Below, in pieces: positions 55,181 through 64,000 of a stretch of DNA of 64,000 bases. The stretch comes from Paraburkholderia sp041321145. Its GTDB lineage: Bacteria; Pseudomonadota; Gammaproteobacteria; Burkholderiales; Burkholderiaceae. The notes beneath the pieces are model-generated. The model had not been told where the DNA came from. It was given only the letters and a program-made list of their open reading frames with translations, and made no database searches. A program made the position numbers and the translations under genes. Numbering within the stretch: the stretch's first letter is position 1; every line of letters starts with the position of its first letter. Location: assembly GCF_041321145.1 (NCBI RefSeq), contig NZ_JBGGWA010000001.1, positions 496,001 through 560,000 on the forward strand, given 5' to 3'.

Positions 55181-56683
55181 GTGTCAGCGTTGCTTGATTC
55201 ATCGGTCCGTCAGCGCTTCCTCAACCCATCGGCGCGGCGCTGTGCGGTAGACCCGGCGCGTGCAAGCCGCACGGCCGCGGCGTTGCGCGGACTCTGCGCC
55301 GCAACAGCCTGTGCGCTCTCGCTGGGCGCGTGCGTCGATGTCAGCATGCCCGACTACAAGCGGCCCGATACGCCCGCCAAGGCGTCGTGGTCAGATCAGA
55401 AGGGCTCGCCGGCGTTGGCGGCTGCGACCATCGAGCCGGATTGGTGGAAAGGCTTCCACGATCCGTATCTGGATACGCTTGTCGCGAGAGCGATCGCCGG
55501 CAACTTCGATATCAAGGTGCTGGCCGCGCGTATCGACGTGGCCGGCACGCAGATCGGCGAGGCCAAGGCGGGCGCGTTGCCGACCATGGATCTCGGGGCC
55601 GGCGCCGATTTCGAAAAGAGCACGCGTCAGACGTTTTCCAAACAGTACAACGTCGCGACCCAGGTGAATTGGGACATCGATATCTGGGGCAAGGTAGAGA
55701 AGGGCGTGCAGGCGCAAAAGGCCGAATTCCATGCAAGCGAAGCGGATTGGCGCGCCGGCTATCTGGAACTGGTGTCGAATGTTTCGAGTACCTACTTCCA
55801 GATCCTGCAATTCGACGACCAGATCGAGCAGCAGCAAAAAACGCTTGTTACGAACAAGCAGATTCTCACGATTTACGACGGCCAGCGCCGCAACGGTCTC
55901 GTACCGCAAACCCAGGTACTACGCCAGCAGGCGGAGATCAACCGCCTGACGAATCAGTTGCTCGAACTGCGCCGCTCGCGCGATCTCGCGAACAACGCGC
56001 TATGCACGCTGCTTGGCGTGCCGGCGGGCGAGTTTCAGCTGCCGAAAGGACACCTGCAGCAGCGCGTGCAATTGCCCGCCGTGCCCGACGGCTTGCCCGC
56101 ACAACTGCTCGCGCGGCGCCCCGACGTGGTGGCCGCCGAGTTCAGGGTGCTGGAAGCCTACAACCTGGTCGGCCAGGCCAAGCTCGCCCAACTGCCCACC
56201 ATCAGCCTCACCGGTCACGGTGGCACCGCGAGTTTCGCACTGACCGATTTACTGAAGTCTTTCACGTTCGGCTTCCTGCCCAGCATCAACATTCCGCTGC
56301 TCGATCCTGGCGTGCGGGCTCACGTAAAAGTCACCCAAGCGCAATCGACGGTCGCCGAACAGCAATACCGCGTGGCCGTGATGGGCGCGTTCGAGGAAGT
56401 GGAAAACGCGCTGGTCAATCTGAATTCGCACAAGGCGCAGCGTGTGGAATTGCAGCAGGAGGTGTCGCATCTGCAAATCGTCGCCGATCAGATCCAGTCG
56501 CAATTGCGCCTCGGGGTGGTATCGCAGCTGGAAGTTTTCGAAACCGAACGGACCTTGCTGGAGGCGCAGCAGACGCTGCTTGCCAACCATCAACTGATTC
56601 TGTCCGACACGGTGTTGCTCTATAAGACGTTGGGCGGCGGATGGCCGAGCGTCGACGTGCAAACGGAAGTAAAGGAACACTGA
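55181..56683 (+). CDS. TolC/NodT-family outer-membrane efflux lipoprotein
   Basis: A 500-residue protein; GTG start at 55181 with GGAG upstream. A lipobox ALSLGAC places the lipidated Cys at residue 51, after an unusually long N-terminal region. The rest follows the NodT outer-membrane factor pattern (WWKGFHDPYLDTLVARAIAGN, ARIDVAGTQIGEAKA, repeated long helices with QLLARRPDVVAAE). It would form the outer-membrane duct for the HlyD/ABC exporter encoded downstream (59475-64000). NodT proteins more often pair with RND or EmrA pumps, so the partnership is inferred from position. Confidence 0.9.
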   Translation: MSALLDSSVRQRFLNPSARRCAVDPARASRTAAALRGLCAATACALSLGACVDVSMPDYKRPDTPAKASWSDQKGSPALAAATIEPDWWKGFHDPYLDTLVARAIAGNFDIKVLAARIDVAGTQIGEAKAGALPTMDLGAGADFEKSTRQTFSKQYNVATQVNWDIDIWGKVEKGVQAQKAEFHASEADWRAGYLELVSNVSSTYFQILQFDDQIEQQQKTLVTNKQILTIYDGQRRNGLVPQTQVLRQQAEINRLTNQLLELRRSRDLANNALCTLLGVPAGEFQLPKGHLQQRVQLPAVPDGLPAQLLARRPDVVAAEFRVLEAYNLVGQAKLAQLPTISLTGHGGTASFALTDLLKSFTFGFLPSINIPLLDPGVRAHVKVTQAQSTVAEQQYRVAVMGAFEEVENALVNLNSHKAQRVELQQEVSHLQIVADQIQSQLRLGVVSQLEVFETERTLLEAQQTLLANHQLILSDTVLLYKTLGGGWPSVDVQTEVKEH

Positions 56684-56768
56684 GCTAATCCGAGACGCGG
56701 CGTGCAGCGCGGCGTATTTCGGCGGCGCAGCACATTCATTACCGATATAACCACCGACGATCTGGAAA

Positions 56769-56796
56769 TTGACACTCGCCATGCGTGACTTAAAAT
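56769..56796 (+). promoter_or_regulatory. candidate sigma-70 promoter of the FHA-HlyD-PPIase-ABC operon
   Basis: TTGACA (56769-56774), 16-bp spacer, TAAAAT (56791-56796). The predicted leader of about 110 bases has a GCCGC-TGTTC-GCGGC hairpin near its start. The next ATG is 56915. Confidence 0.6.
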
Positions 56797-56914
56797 CTGT
56801 AAGGAGCCGCTGTTCGCGGCGCCCGGTCGAACAACAGCGATCCGCCGTAGTCCCTCTCCCCGTTTCCGTCGCACTTCTCATCGCAACGGGTAAACGATTA
56901 GTGATCCAGATAAA

Positions 56915-59497
56915 ATGACTGCAGGCGTTGCTCCGATTGCTGAGATGCACGCAACACTGGACGCTGCGTTCGACGTGGTGCTGTCGCCGGTTGCGTCCGC
57001 ACAGCGTCCCGCACTCGACGGGATAAGGATCGTCGACAACCTCTTTGCAATCGGGCGCAGCGATGTACCGTTTATCGATTATCCGGCCGAGCGGATAACG
57101 CGCCTGTCGCGCCGTCATGCGCGGATTTTCACTGAACGCGGCGCCGTCTACGTGGCGGACCTCGGCAGCAAGAACGGCACGACGCTCAACGGCATTGCGG
57201 TACGGCAAACCCCTGCTCGGGTGCGTGCCGGAGACGAGTTGTGCTTTGGCGGCGAACTCTGCTATCGCGTGAGTATCGAACCGCGTGCGCGGATCGTCGT
57301 CGGCGCGAGCGCGCCGATTGCACCCGGCTTGCTGCTGGTGCCGCAGCGCGACGACCTTGGGCTTCAGCCGATCGACGTGCAGGCGTTTCCGTTTCTCGTC
57401 AGCAAGTCGGACGACGTCTTCGCGCGCTACAAGGAGCGCTATCCGCATCAGGTCAACTACATCTCGCGGCGCCACGCGCACATTTTTCTGAAGGCGGGCG
57501 AGCTCTACCTCGAAGACCTCGGCAGTACCAACGGCACATTCGTCGGTGGAAAGCGGCTCGATGAATCGGCACTGCCGCTGGTAGACGGCGATCTCATTGC
57601 ATTTGGCGGCGACCACTTCGTCTACAGGGTGACGCTGAAAAAAGCCCCTGAAGTCGAGCCGACCGTGACCCAGCTATTTCTCAATCCCGCCGTCGACGAT
57701 GCTGCCGATACCGACAAGACCACGTTCGTTGCCGCCGCGCATTCGTTCCTCGATATCTTTTGCGTCGACCCGGGGCTACAACGCGAAGACGAAGTCAACG
57801 TGGCGGCGCAGGCCGCGTCTGCGCACGTGAAGCGTGACACGCTGACACGCGGTGCCAGCGGGACGAACGGCACCCAAGGCACCCACGAAACGAACGCTGC
57901 AAACGGCACGCGCGCGGCGAAGGGCCGGCCGCAGCGTTGGCGCCTGCTCGCGGGCGAGCTCGGCAAAGCCTTTGCCGGCACCGATCGTACGATGGTGCGC
58001 CGCGCGGCGTGGTGGGGCGGCGCGGCCCTTGCCGTCATAGTGGCGATCGCGCTGACCCTCTACATGCGTGGCTCATCGGAGCGCGAGTTGAGAAACCTGC
58101 TGGCGAGCGGCGATTACACCAGCGCGGTCGCGTCGGCAAACGGCTACCTCGCGCGCCATCCCGCCGACACGAAAGTCAGCGCCCTGGCAAGCGAGGCGCT
58201 GCTGAAGGCGAAACTCCCCGGCTGGCTGAACACGCTGCAAAAGGCGCAGTTCGATCAGGCCGACGCGCTGCTCAAGGAGATGCGAGCGTTGAGTGCGAAT
58301 AATGCGGACGCCGCATCGCTCATCGGTGAATTGCAATGGGTGGGGGACCTGGAGCGCTTCGTGGCGGGGCGCGGTGGGGTGGACGCGCCGATTCGCATGT
58401 ACGCGGACGAAGCCACCATCAGCGACTTGCTGCAACGCTGGGACGACGACGCCAGGAGCCATCAACGCGCGCTCGACCGTATCGCCTCGTATGTGCCTGT
58501 TTTTGCGGAGCCGTATGCGCAGGCGCTTAGCCATCTGCGCAAACTGGAAAGCGACGACTCGGTGTACCTCGCCGCCATCGACCGCCTGAACGGGACGATC
58601 CGTACCGAGCTGGCGCGCGACAAACCCGACGCGCTGCCGGCCGTGCTCGACGATTATGCGCAGCGCTATCCGCGTCTCGCCGGGCTCGATCGCGTACGGG
58701 AAGATTTACGCCAGTACGCCGCTGTGCTGAATGCCGCGCTGAGTCGTCAATTGACACCGTTGCTCGCATTACTGAAAACGGTGCGCTTCAGCACGCCGCC
58801 GTTTCAGGCGCAGTTTCAGCAACTGGCCGAGAGCCGTCTGCCGTCGGCGGACGTCATTCAGCGTCATGACGCGGCGACCACAGCGTGGCAGCGCGGCGAC
58901 ACACAGCAGGCGCTGGCCGGTTTGCAGGCAATGCCTGCCGGCCCGTGGTCGGACGTGATCGCGGCGGAACTGGCGCACAAGAAAGCGCTGCTCGACCAGT
59001 TCGCCGACTTACAGAAGACGCGTGGCGGCAAGGATTACGACCAACGCTTGCTGTCGTTCTACGCCAGTCTCGATCCGACGGCGGACGCGTGGTTCGTGCA
59101 ATCGATCCAGAAAGACGTAGCCGCCTTGCACGACAAAGCGCTGGCTCGCGCGCAAGACCTGCTGCTGCGCGCTCAAAGCCTGTGGAAACAATACCGGGCG
59201 AGTGGTTCGATCGGCGGCACGCAACGGCTCGAAGCGGGGATTTCGCCCGGCTTTCGCAGCGAGGCGCGTCTGCTTTCCGATGCGCAGACTGCCGCGCAAC
59301 AAGGCATGCGCATCTATACACAACTGAAGGCGGATCATTCCGCCGACTTCGACCGTCTGCTGGCGGATGTCCAGGCCGAAGTGGATTTGCAGCGCCGCTC
59401 GTTGACCGAGCTGCGCATGGTGCTGGACCCCGGGCTGTTGAAGGCGAAGCTGGCGTTGATCGGAGGCGGGCAGAGTGAAGCGCGACAGTCACCCTAG
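56915..59497 (+). CDS. membrane protein with two FHA domains
   Basis: An 860-residue protein. Two forkhead-associated phosphothreonine-binding domains: about 30-115 (FAIGRSD, RLSRRHARIF, LGSKNGTTLNG) and about 145-235 (YISRRHAHIF, LGSTNGTFVGG). Both keep the Arg, Ser-Arg-Arg-His and Asn-Gly residues that bind phosphothreonine. A basic, Gly/Thr-rich linker leads to one membrane helix (about 366-388) and a ~470-residue alpha-helical C-terminus, probably periplasmic, of TPR-like character. It heads an operon with the exporter genes and overlaps hlyD by 23 bases. It is the natural reader for the kinase at 48847. The ribosome-binding site is poor. Confidence 0.88.
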   Translation: MTAGVAPIAEMHATLDAAFDVVLSPVASAQRPALDGIRIVDNLFAIGRSDVPFIDYPAERITRLSRRHARIFTERGAVYVADLGSKNGTTLNGIAVRQTPARVRAGDELCFGGELCYRVSIEPRARIVVGASAPIAPGLLLVPQRDDLGLQPIDVQAFPFLVSKSDDVFARYKERYPHQVNYISRRHAHIFLKAGELYLEDLGSTNGTFVGGKRLDESALPLVDGDLIAFGGDHFVYRVTLKKAPEVEPTVTQLFLNPAVDDAADTDKTTFVAAAHSFLDIFCVDPGLQREDEVNVAAQAASAHVKRDTLTRGASGTNGTQGTHETNAANGTRAAKGRPQRWRLLAGELGKAFAGTDRTMVRRAAWWGGAALAVIVAIALTLYMRGSSERELRNLLASGDYTSAVASANGYLARHPADTKVSALASEALLKAKLPGWLNTLQKAQFDQADALLKEMRALSANNADAASLIGELQWVGDLERFVAGRGGVDAPIRMYADEATISDLLQRWDDDARSHQRALDRIASYVPVFAEPYAQALSHLRKLESDDSVYLAAIDRLNGTIRTELARDKPDALPAVLDDYAQRYPRLAGLDRVREDLRQYAAVLNAALSRQLTPLLALLKTVRFSTPPFQAQFQQLAESRLPSADVIQRHDAATTAWQRGDTQQALAGLQAMPAGPWSDVIAAELAHKKALLDQFADLQKTRGGKDYDQRLLSFYASLDPTADAWFVQSIQKDVAALHDKALARAQDLLLRAQSLWKQYRASGSIGGTQRLEAGISPGFRSEARLLSDAQTAAQQGMRIYTQLKADHSADFDRLLADVQAEVDLQRRSLTELRMVLDPGLLKAKLALIGGGQSEARQSP

Positions 59498-60848
59498 ACC
59501 GTTGTCGGAGGCGCTGGAGGACCACAGCGTCGAAGGCATTGCGATCCTGACCGCGGAACCGGTGCGGATTGCTCGCGCGCTGATCTGGGCGATGGTCGCG
59601 CTGGTGGTGGCCGGCTTGCTGTGGTCGTTCGTGGGCCGCGCGGATGTGATCGTCAGCGCGCAAGGCACGCTCTCGCCGGAATCGGAAGTGCGCCGCATCT
59701 ATGCGCCGATCGACGGCGAGCTCGCGGATCTGTACATCGCCGAGGGGCAGCCCGTATCGAAGGGCGACGTGCTCGCGCGGCTGAATGCGCGCGGCGCGAT
59801 CGAGGCGGCGAGCAACGCGCTGCAGGCGCAGCTCAAACTCGAAGACGCCGAGCGTGACTGGAAGCAGTTTCCCGAGAAGAAGGCGCTGATGGAGCGCAAG
59901 GCCGCTGCGCTGAAGGCCCAGATGGAGGTGCAAGCCCGTCTGCACGAAAACCGGGTATCCGAGGGCACGACCAAGCTCGCCGAAGGACAAAAGGCCGAAC
60001 TCGACGAAGCGCGCAGCGTACTCGACAACGCTCGCCGCACGCGCGAGGCAGCGCGCCAGGAGTTGGACCGGTATTCGCGCCTGTTCGCGCAGCCGGGCGG
60101 CGGCGGGATCGCGGAGCTCCAGGTCGAGCAGAAACGAACCGCCGCGATGGAAGCGGACAACGCCTACCGCGTCGCGCAATCGAAACTCGCGGAACTGGAT
60201 TTCCGCCTCAGCCACGAATACGCGCAAGCCAATGCGCAACTCGAGACCAGCGGGCAACAAACCACCGACCTGCAACTCCAGTACGACTCGGCAGTCCGCG
60301 ACATCACGGACGCGGAAGACAAGTTGCGCCTGCAACTGCAAACTGCGCGCCTTGTATCGGAAGCCGCCGCGCGGATCCGCTTCGAGAACATCGACAAAGA
60401 CAATTTCCTGCTGATCCTGGCGCCAGTGTCCGGCGTCATCACCGACGTGACGTCGACACAGCGCGGCGACAAGATCCAGGCGAACGCGCCACTCGGCGGC
60501 ATTGCGCCAAAAGACGCGAAGCCCGTGCTGAAGATCGAAATCGCCGAACACGACCGTGCTTTTCTGCACGAAGGCCAGCCGGTGAAGCTGAAATTCAATG
60601 CGTTCCCGTATCAACGTTATGGCTTGATCAGCGGCACGCTCGCCTATATTTCGCCGGCCACCAAGCCGTCCTTGCAGGACAAGCAGCCGGTATACGAAGG
60701 CCGCGTCACGCTCGACAAGAACTATTACCAGATTGCCGGCACCCGCTATCCGCTGCGCTACGGCATGACGGCGAGCGCGGAAATCGTGGTGCGCGAGCGG
60801 CGCCTGATCGATCTGGGCCTCGATCCGTTCAGGCAGGTGGCGGGTTGA
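59475..60848 (+). CDS. HlyD-family membrane-fusion protein
   Basis: A 457-residue type I secretion adaptor; GTG start inside the end of the FHA gene. One membrane helix (about 32-52, ALIWAMVALVVAGLLWSFVG), a lipoyl half-motif (IYAPIDGELADLYIAEGQPVSKGDVLARL), a long coiled coil (about 100-310), the second lipoyl half (ILAPVSGVITDV) and a beta-barrel. It resembles the HlyD-type adaptors of leader-peptide bacteriocin exporters. Partner of the ABC exporter two genes downstream and the TolC-like protein upstream. Confidence 0.92.
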   Translation: MKRDSHPRPLSEALEDHSVEGIAILTAEPVRIARALIWAMVALVVAGLLWSFVGRADVIVSAQGTLSPESEVRRIYAPIDGELADLYIAEGQPVSKGDVLARLNARGAIEAASNALQAQLKLEDAERDWKQFPEKKALMERKAAALKAQMEVQARLHENRVSEGTTKLAEGQKAELDEARSVLDNARRTREAARQELDRYSRLFAQPGGGGIAELQVEQKRTAAMEADNAYRVAQSKLAELDFRLSHEYAQANAQLETSGQQTTDLQLQYDSAVRDITDAEDKLRLQLQTARLVSEAAARIRFENIDKDNFLLILAPVSGVITDVTSTQRGDKIQANAPLGGIAPKDAKPVLKIEIAEHDRAFLHEGQPVKLKFNAFPYQRYGLISGTLAYISPATKPSLQDKQPVYEGRVTLDKNYYQIAGTRYPLRYGMTASAEIVVRERRLIDLGLDPFRQVAG

Positions 60849-60885
60849 CCATGCAGATCACACGTCAAATAAAGGAGCGGATGAC

Positions 60886-61638
60886 ATGACCGCGATAGTG
60901 CGAATCGATGACGAAGTGGTGGACGTTTCGGAGTTCATTCGTCTTCTGAAATTGACCGGCCAGTTCGATAGCCTGATCGAGCAGATCGTGCGCGACAAGC
61001 TTACGGTGCATGCGGCCAAAAAGCAGGGCGTTACCGTCACCGCGGACGAAATCCAGCAGCGCGCCGATCAGTTCCGCCGCGTGCGCGGTTTGCATCGCGC
61101 AACCGATATGAATCAATACCTCGACGCGCTCAGTGTGAGTCTCGACGAGTTCGAGGCGTTCATCACGGATGGACTGTATCAGGAAAAGATGCTCGACGAG
61201 GTCGGCAACGAGGCCGCGATAAAGGACTACTTCGCGCTGAATTCGCCGAAGTTCGACGCGATCGAGGTGAGCCATATCGTGCTCGACAGCGAGGGCAAGG
61301 CGAAGGAAATGATGTCGTACCTGCACGACGATCCCGACAGCTTTGCGGACATGGCGCGCGAGCATTCGATTGCGGATACGCGAGAAGCCGGCGGCGTGAT
61401 CGGCAAAGTGTTGCGTGGATCGTTGAAGCCGGACATCGAGGCGAAGATTTTCAACGCGGCGGTGGGCGATCTGCTTGGGCCGTTTCCCTCTGCGGATCGC
61501 TCGTGCTTCGAGATTTTCGCCGTGACGGCGAAATATCCGGCGACGCTCGACGCGGATGTGGCCGCCGAAATCAGGCGTCTGCTGCGTGAGAGCTGGTTGA
61601 TCGCACGCGCTCAGGAACATGTGATCGAAGCGCGCTAG
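60886..61638 (+). CDS. PpiC/parvulin-type peptidyl-prolyl isomerase
   Basis: A 250-residue protein with a SurA-like N-terminal helical region (1-115) and a parvulin domain (about 118-215: EVSHIVLDSEGKAKEMMSYL, DSFADMAREHSIADTREAGGVIGKVLRGSLKPDIEAKIF). No signal peptide is present, so it should be cytoplasmic, where it could chaperone the precursors before export. AAAGGAG precedes the ATG. It sits between the adaptor and ABC genes. Confidence 0.88.
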   Translation: MTAIVRIDDEVVDVSEFIRLLKLTGQFDSLIEQIVRDKLTVHAAKKQGVTVTADEIQQRADQFRRVRGLHRATDMNQYLDALSVSLDEFEAFITDGLYQEKMLDEVGNEAAIKDYFALNSPKFDAIEVSHIVLDSEGKAKEMMSYLHDDPDSFADMAREHSIADTREAGGVIGKVLRGSLKPDIEAKIFNAAVGDLLGPFPSADRSCFEIFAVTAKYPATLDADVAAEIRRLLRESWLIARAQEHVIEAR

Positions 61639-61714
61639 CCGGTACACCGCATCGCGCCACGACGAAACGAAGCGAAGAAGCGTAAAGCAAAGCCGAACCG
61701 AGGTCCGCAAGCTC

Positions 61715-64000
61715 ATGGATGCACCCCAGACCGCACCCTCCGCTGCCGAGTTTCTCACCTCGGTGGAAATCCTCTCGCCGTTTTCTCGCGACGAGATCGA
61801 GCGTCTTGCCGAATATGCGCAAGCGCGCTTCTATTCGTTCGGCGAGACGGTGTGCTCGGCGGGCGAGACGGCTGACGGGTTGTACGTGGTTCGCTCGGGC
61901 TCGGTACGCATCTTCACCGAGGAACACGGCAAGGAAACCAGCGTGGGCGTGCGCAAGACCGGCGAGATCTTTGCCGACATTGCGATGTTGCGCTCGTATG
62001 TGCATGAGGCGTCAGTGCGGGCGTCCGCGAAAACCGAGTTGCTGTTCATCCCGCGCGCCGCGATCGAACCGGTGATCGGCGGCAATCAGGCAGCGTTGGC
62101 GTTTATCGCGAGCTATGTGGCGATCAGTTCGGCCGGCGGCTTCGTCGCGCAGTTGTTCGATCTGCGCGGCAAGCTCAACAAGGCGGAACTCGAAGAATAT
62201 GTGCGCAGCGTCGGCGTGAAACGCGTGGCTGCCGGCAAGGAAATCCTCAAGCAGGACGGACGCGACGACCGGCGGCTCTACGTGGTGCGGCAGGGCGGCG
62301 TGCGCATCGTCCGTCAGGAGGAGGGCCACGATTACACGCTCGCGACGCTCGGCGAAGGGGAGATTTTCGGCGAGAAAGCGTGTTTGATGCGCCAGGAGCA
62401 GATGGCGTCGGTGGTGGCGACAACCGATACGCGGCTGCTGGTGATTCCCGAGCGCACTGTCCATTTCATCCTCGAACGCAATCCGAAACTGCGTGAAGTA
62501 CTGGATGAGCGGATTCGCTACGGCGACCGCGAGTTGCAACGGCAAAAGCGTCTCGAACAGCGGCGCAAGCTGCCGCTGATGCTCGATCTCCAGACCAAAC
62601 CCGAATTCGGCGAGAAAGTCATCAAGCGCTTTGCGCTGGTCGAACAGGCTGAAGAAATGGATTGCGGCGCGGCGTGTCTTGCGATGGTGTGCCGTCACTA
62701 CAGCATTCCGATGACGCTCGGCAAGCTGCGCGAACTCGCCAACGTCACGACCCAGGGCGCCACGCTCGACAGTCTCGCTCGCGCCGGTGAATCGCTCGGT
62801 TTTACCGCACGCGGCGTGCAATGCACATTTGATTCGTTGCGCGGCTTCGATCTGCCTTTCATCGTGCATTGGGAGGGATACCACTACGTGGTGGTGTACG
62901 GGCTTTCGAAGGAATACGTGTGGGTCGCCGACCCGGCACTCGGTTTCAGAAAATTGACGGTTGAGGATTTCGAACGCGGTTGGAGCGGCACCTGTCTGCT
63001 ATTTACCGGCGGCCCGAATCTGTTGCAGATGTCGGCTGCGCGTTCGCCCTGGATACGCTTTGTCGGCTATCTCCGGCCGTACAAAAAGATTCTCGGCCAC
63101 CTTTTCCTTGCCACCTTCGTGATTCAGGTGCTCGGTGTGATTCCGCCGCTGATTATCCAGAACATTCTCGACGGCGTGATCGTGCATCAGAACGTCAGCC
63201 TGCTGCATCTGCTGATCGGCGGGTTGATCATCGCCAACGTATTTTCGCAATTGATGTCGTCGATTCGCGCGTATCTGGCGAATTTCATGGTGCGCAACAT
63301 GGACTTCGCGATGATGTCGCAGTTCTTCAAGCACACCATGTCGCTGCCGTTCTCGTTCTTCGCCAAGCGCAAGACCGGCGACATTTTCGCGCGTTTCCAG
63401 GAAAACCAGACGATCCGCGCCTTCCTCACGGAATCCACCGTCACCACGGCGCTCAATCTGCTGATGGTGTTCATCTACTTCACGATCATGTTCGTCTACA
63501 ACGTGAAGATGACGCTGGTGCTGATCGCCTTCGTGATCCCGATCATGGCGCTCACCGCGCTGGCCACGCCGAAGATCAAGAACTATGCGCGTGAGGTATT
63601 CACTGCTTCGACGGAATCGAAATCATTTCTGATGGAAGCGCTCGCCGGTGTCGAGACCATCAAAGGCATGGGCATCGAGCGGCCGGTGCGGTTGCGCTGG
63701 GAGAAGAAGTACGCGAAGGCGCTCGAAGTGCAATATCGCGCGCATGCCTTCAGCATTCTCGTTGGGCTCGGCAGCCAGTTGCTGAACGCGGCGACGACGA
63801 TCGCGATTCTCTGGGTCGGCGCGAATCTGGTGCTGGCGCGCGAAATGACCATTGGTCAGCTGATCGCATTCAACGCGTTCATGGGCAGCGTATTGGGCCC
63901 GCTGATGGGACTGGTGGGCTTGTGGAGCATGTTGAACGACGCGGGCGTGGCAATGGAACGTCTCGGCGATGTACTCGATATCGAGCCGGAACAGAAGCCG
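61715..64000 (+). CDS. C39-peptidase ABC exporter with two cyclic-nucleotide-binding-like domains (3' end outside window)
   Basis: An open frame from ATG 61715 to the last base (762 codons, no stop), truncated by the window edge. Residues about 18-130 and 150-265 are two cNMP-binding-like domains (YVVRSGSVRIF; YVVRQGGVRIV, LGEGEIFGE). Residues about 305-425 form a C39 peptidase with a complete triad: Cys317 (MDCGAACL), His390 (HYVVVYG), Asp406 (ADPALG). The ABC membrane domain starts near 445. The ATPase domain is beyond the window. It should cleave Gly-Gly leaders and export the cores; the four precursors at 47-55 kb are obvious substrates. The paired cNMP domains are an unusual regulatory addition. 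Confidence 0.9.
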   Translation, partial: MDAPQTAPSAAEFLTSVEILSPFSRDEIERLAEYAQARFYSFGETVCSAGETADGLYVVRSGSVRIFTEEHGKETSVGVRKTGEIFADIAMLRSYVHEASVRASAKTELLFIPRAAIEPVIGGNQAALAFIASYVAISSAGGFVAQLFDLRGKLNKAELEEYVRSVGVKRVAAGKEILKQDGRDDRRLYVVRQGGVRIVRQEEGHDYTLATLGEGEIFGEKACLMRQEQMASVVATTDTRLLVIPERTVHFILERNPKLREVLDERIRYGDRELQRQKRLEQRRKLPLMLDLQTKPEFGEKVIKRFALVEQAEEMDCGAACLAMVCRHYSIPMTLGKLRELANVTTQGATLDSLARAGESLGFTARGVQCTFDSLRGFDLPFIVHWEGYHYVVVYGLSKEYVWVADPALGFRKLTVEDFERGWSGTCLLFTGGPNLLQMSAARSPWIRFVGYLRPYKKILGHLFLATFVIQVLGVIPPLIIQNILDGVIVHQNVSLLHLLIGGLIIANVFSQLMSSIRAYLANFMVRNMDFAMMSQFFKHTMSLPFSFFAKRKTGDIFARFQENQTIRAFLTESTVTTALNLLMVFIYFTIMFVYNVKMTLVLIAFVIPIMALTALATPKIKNYAREVFTASTESKSFLMEALAGVETIKGMGIERPVRLRWEKKYAKALEVQYRAHAFSILVGLGSQLLNAATTIAILWVGANLVLAREMTIGQLIAFNAFMGSVLGPLMGLVGLWSMLNDAGVAMERLGDVLDIEPEQKP

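Overview
The window is a high-G+C bacterial chromosome or large-replicon segment. Gene families (LysR, IclR pairs, ACS-type MFS with FAD monooxygenase and DUF2783, DUF3309/DUF3303, a KfrA-like protein) suggest a Burkholderia/Paraburkholderia-type betaproteobacterium; this is inferred from gene content and base composition, not from a marker gene. No rRNA, tRNA, CRISPR array or complete insertion sequence was recognised.

Layout. 1-10.9 kb is an accessory-looking stretch with sparse genes: a LysR regulator, a KfrA-like coiled-coil DNA-binding protein with 75-bp internal repeats, a DUF4410 lipoprotein, a lower-G+C restriction-nuclease/P-loop protein that looks like a one-gene defence system, a small membrane protein and a DUF899 protein, separated by several 400-800 bp gaps without convincing genes. 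10.9-14.8 kb holds a periplasmic solute-binding protein translationally coupled to a CHASE-PAS-PAS-GGDEF-EAL enzyme. 14.8-22.4 kb has a relic of an ABC permease pair, a low-G+C FkbM methyltransferase, and a sugar/polyol-type ABC importer (binding protein, two permeases, ATPase) with an SDR dehydrogenase and an RpiR regulator.

23-34.6 kb is dominated by one 3,270-residue low-G+C protein carrying three separate cysteine-protease-like signatures (OTU-like, NlpC/papain-like, clan-CD/C80-like), hydrophobic segments, a 335-residue internal tandem duplication and a LysM-like end: a candidate giant toxin or effector. It is followed convergently by a Fic-domain protein with a 77-bp repeat array upstream. 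34.8-41.4 kb is an aromatic-catabolism-like unit: two overlapping IclR genes divergent from an MBL-fold protein, FAD monooxygenase, DUF2783 protein and MFS permease. 41.5-46.9 kb has a phosphopantetheinyl transferase, an MFS exporter, an Lrp regulator, an SDR and several very small proteins.

47.3-64.0 kb is the most interesting region: four small precursor proteins share a 26-residue leader ending in Gly-Gly. Two of them are near-identical, inverted, and carry the same sigma-54-like promoter and 5' hairpin. Around and beyond them lie a transmembrane Ser/Thr kinase, a caspase/SUMF1 fusion, two DUF4399 proteins, a TolC/NodT lipoprotein, a two-FHA membrane protein, an HlyD adaptor, a parvulin-type isomerase and a C39-peptidase ABC exporter with two N-terminal cyclic-nucleotide-binding-like domains (running off the end of the window). 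Read together this is a complete candidate type I export machine for Gly-Gly leader proteins, with phospho-signalling parts attached.
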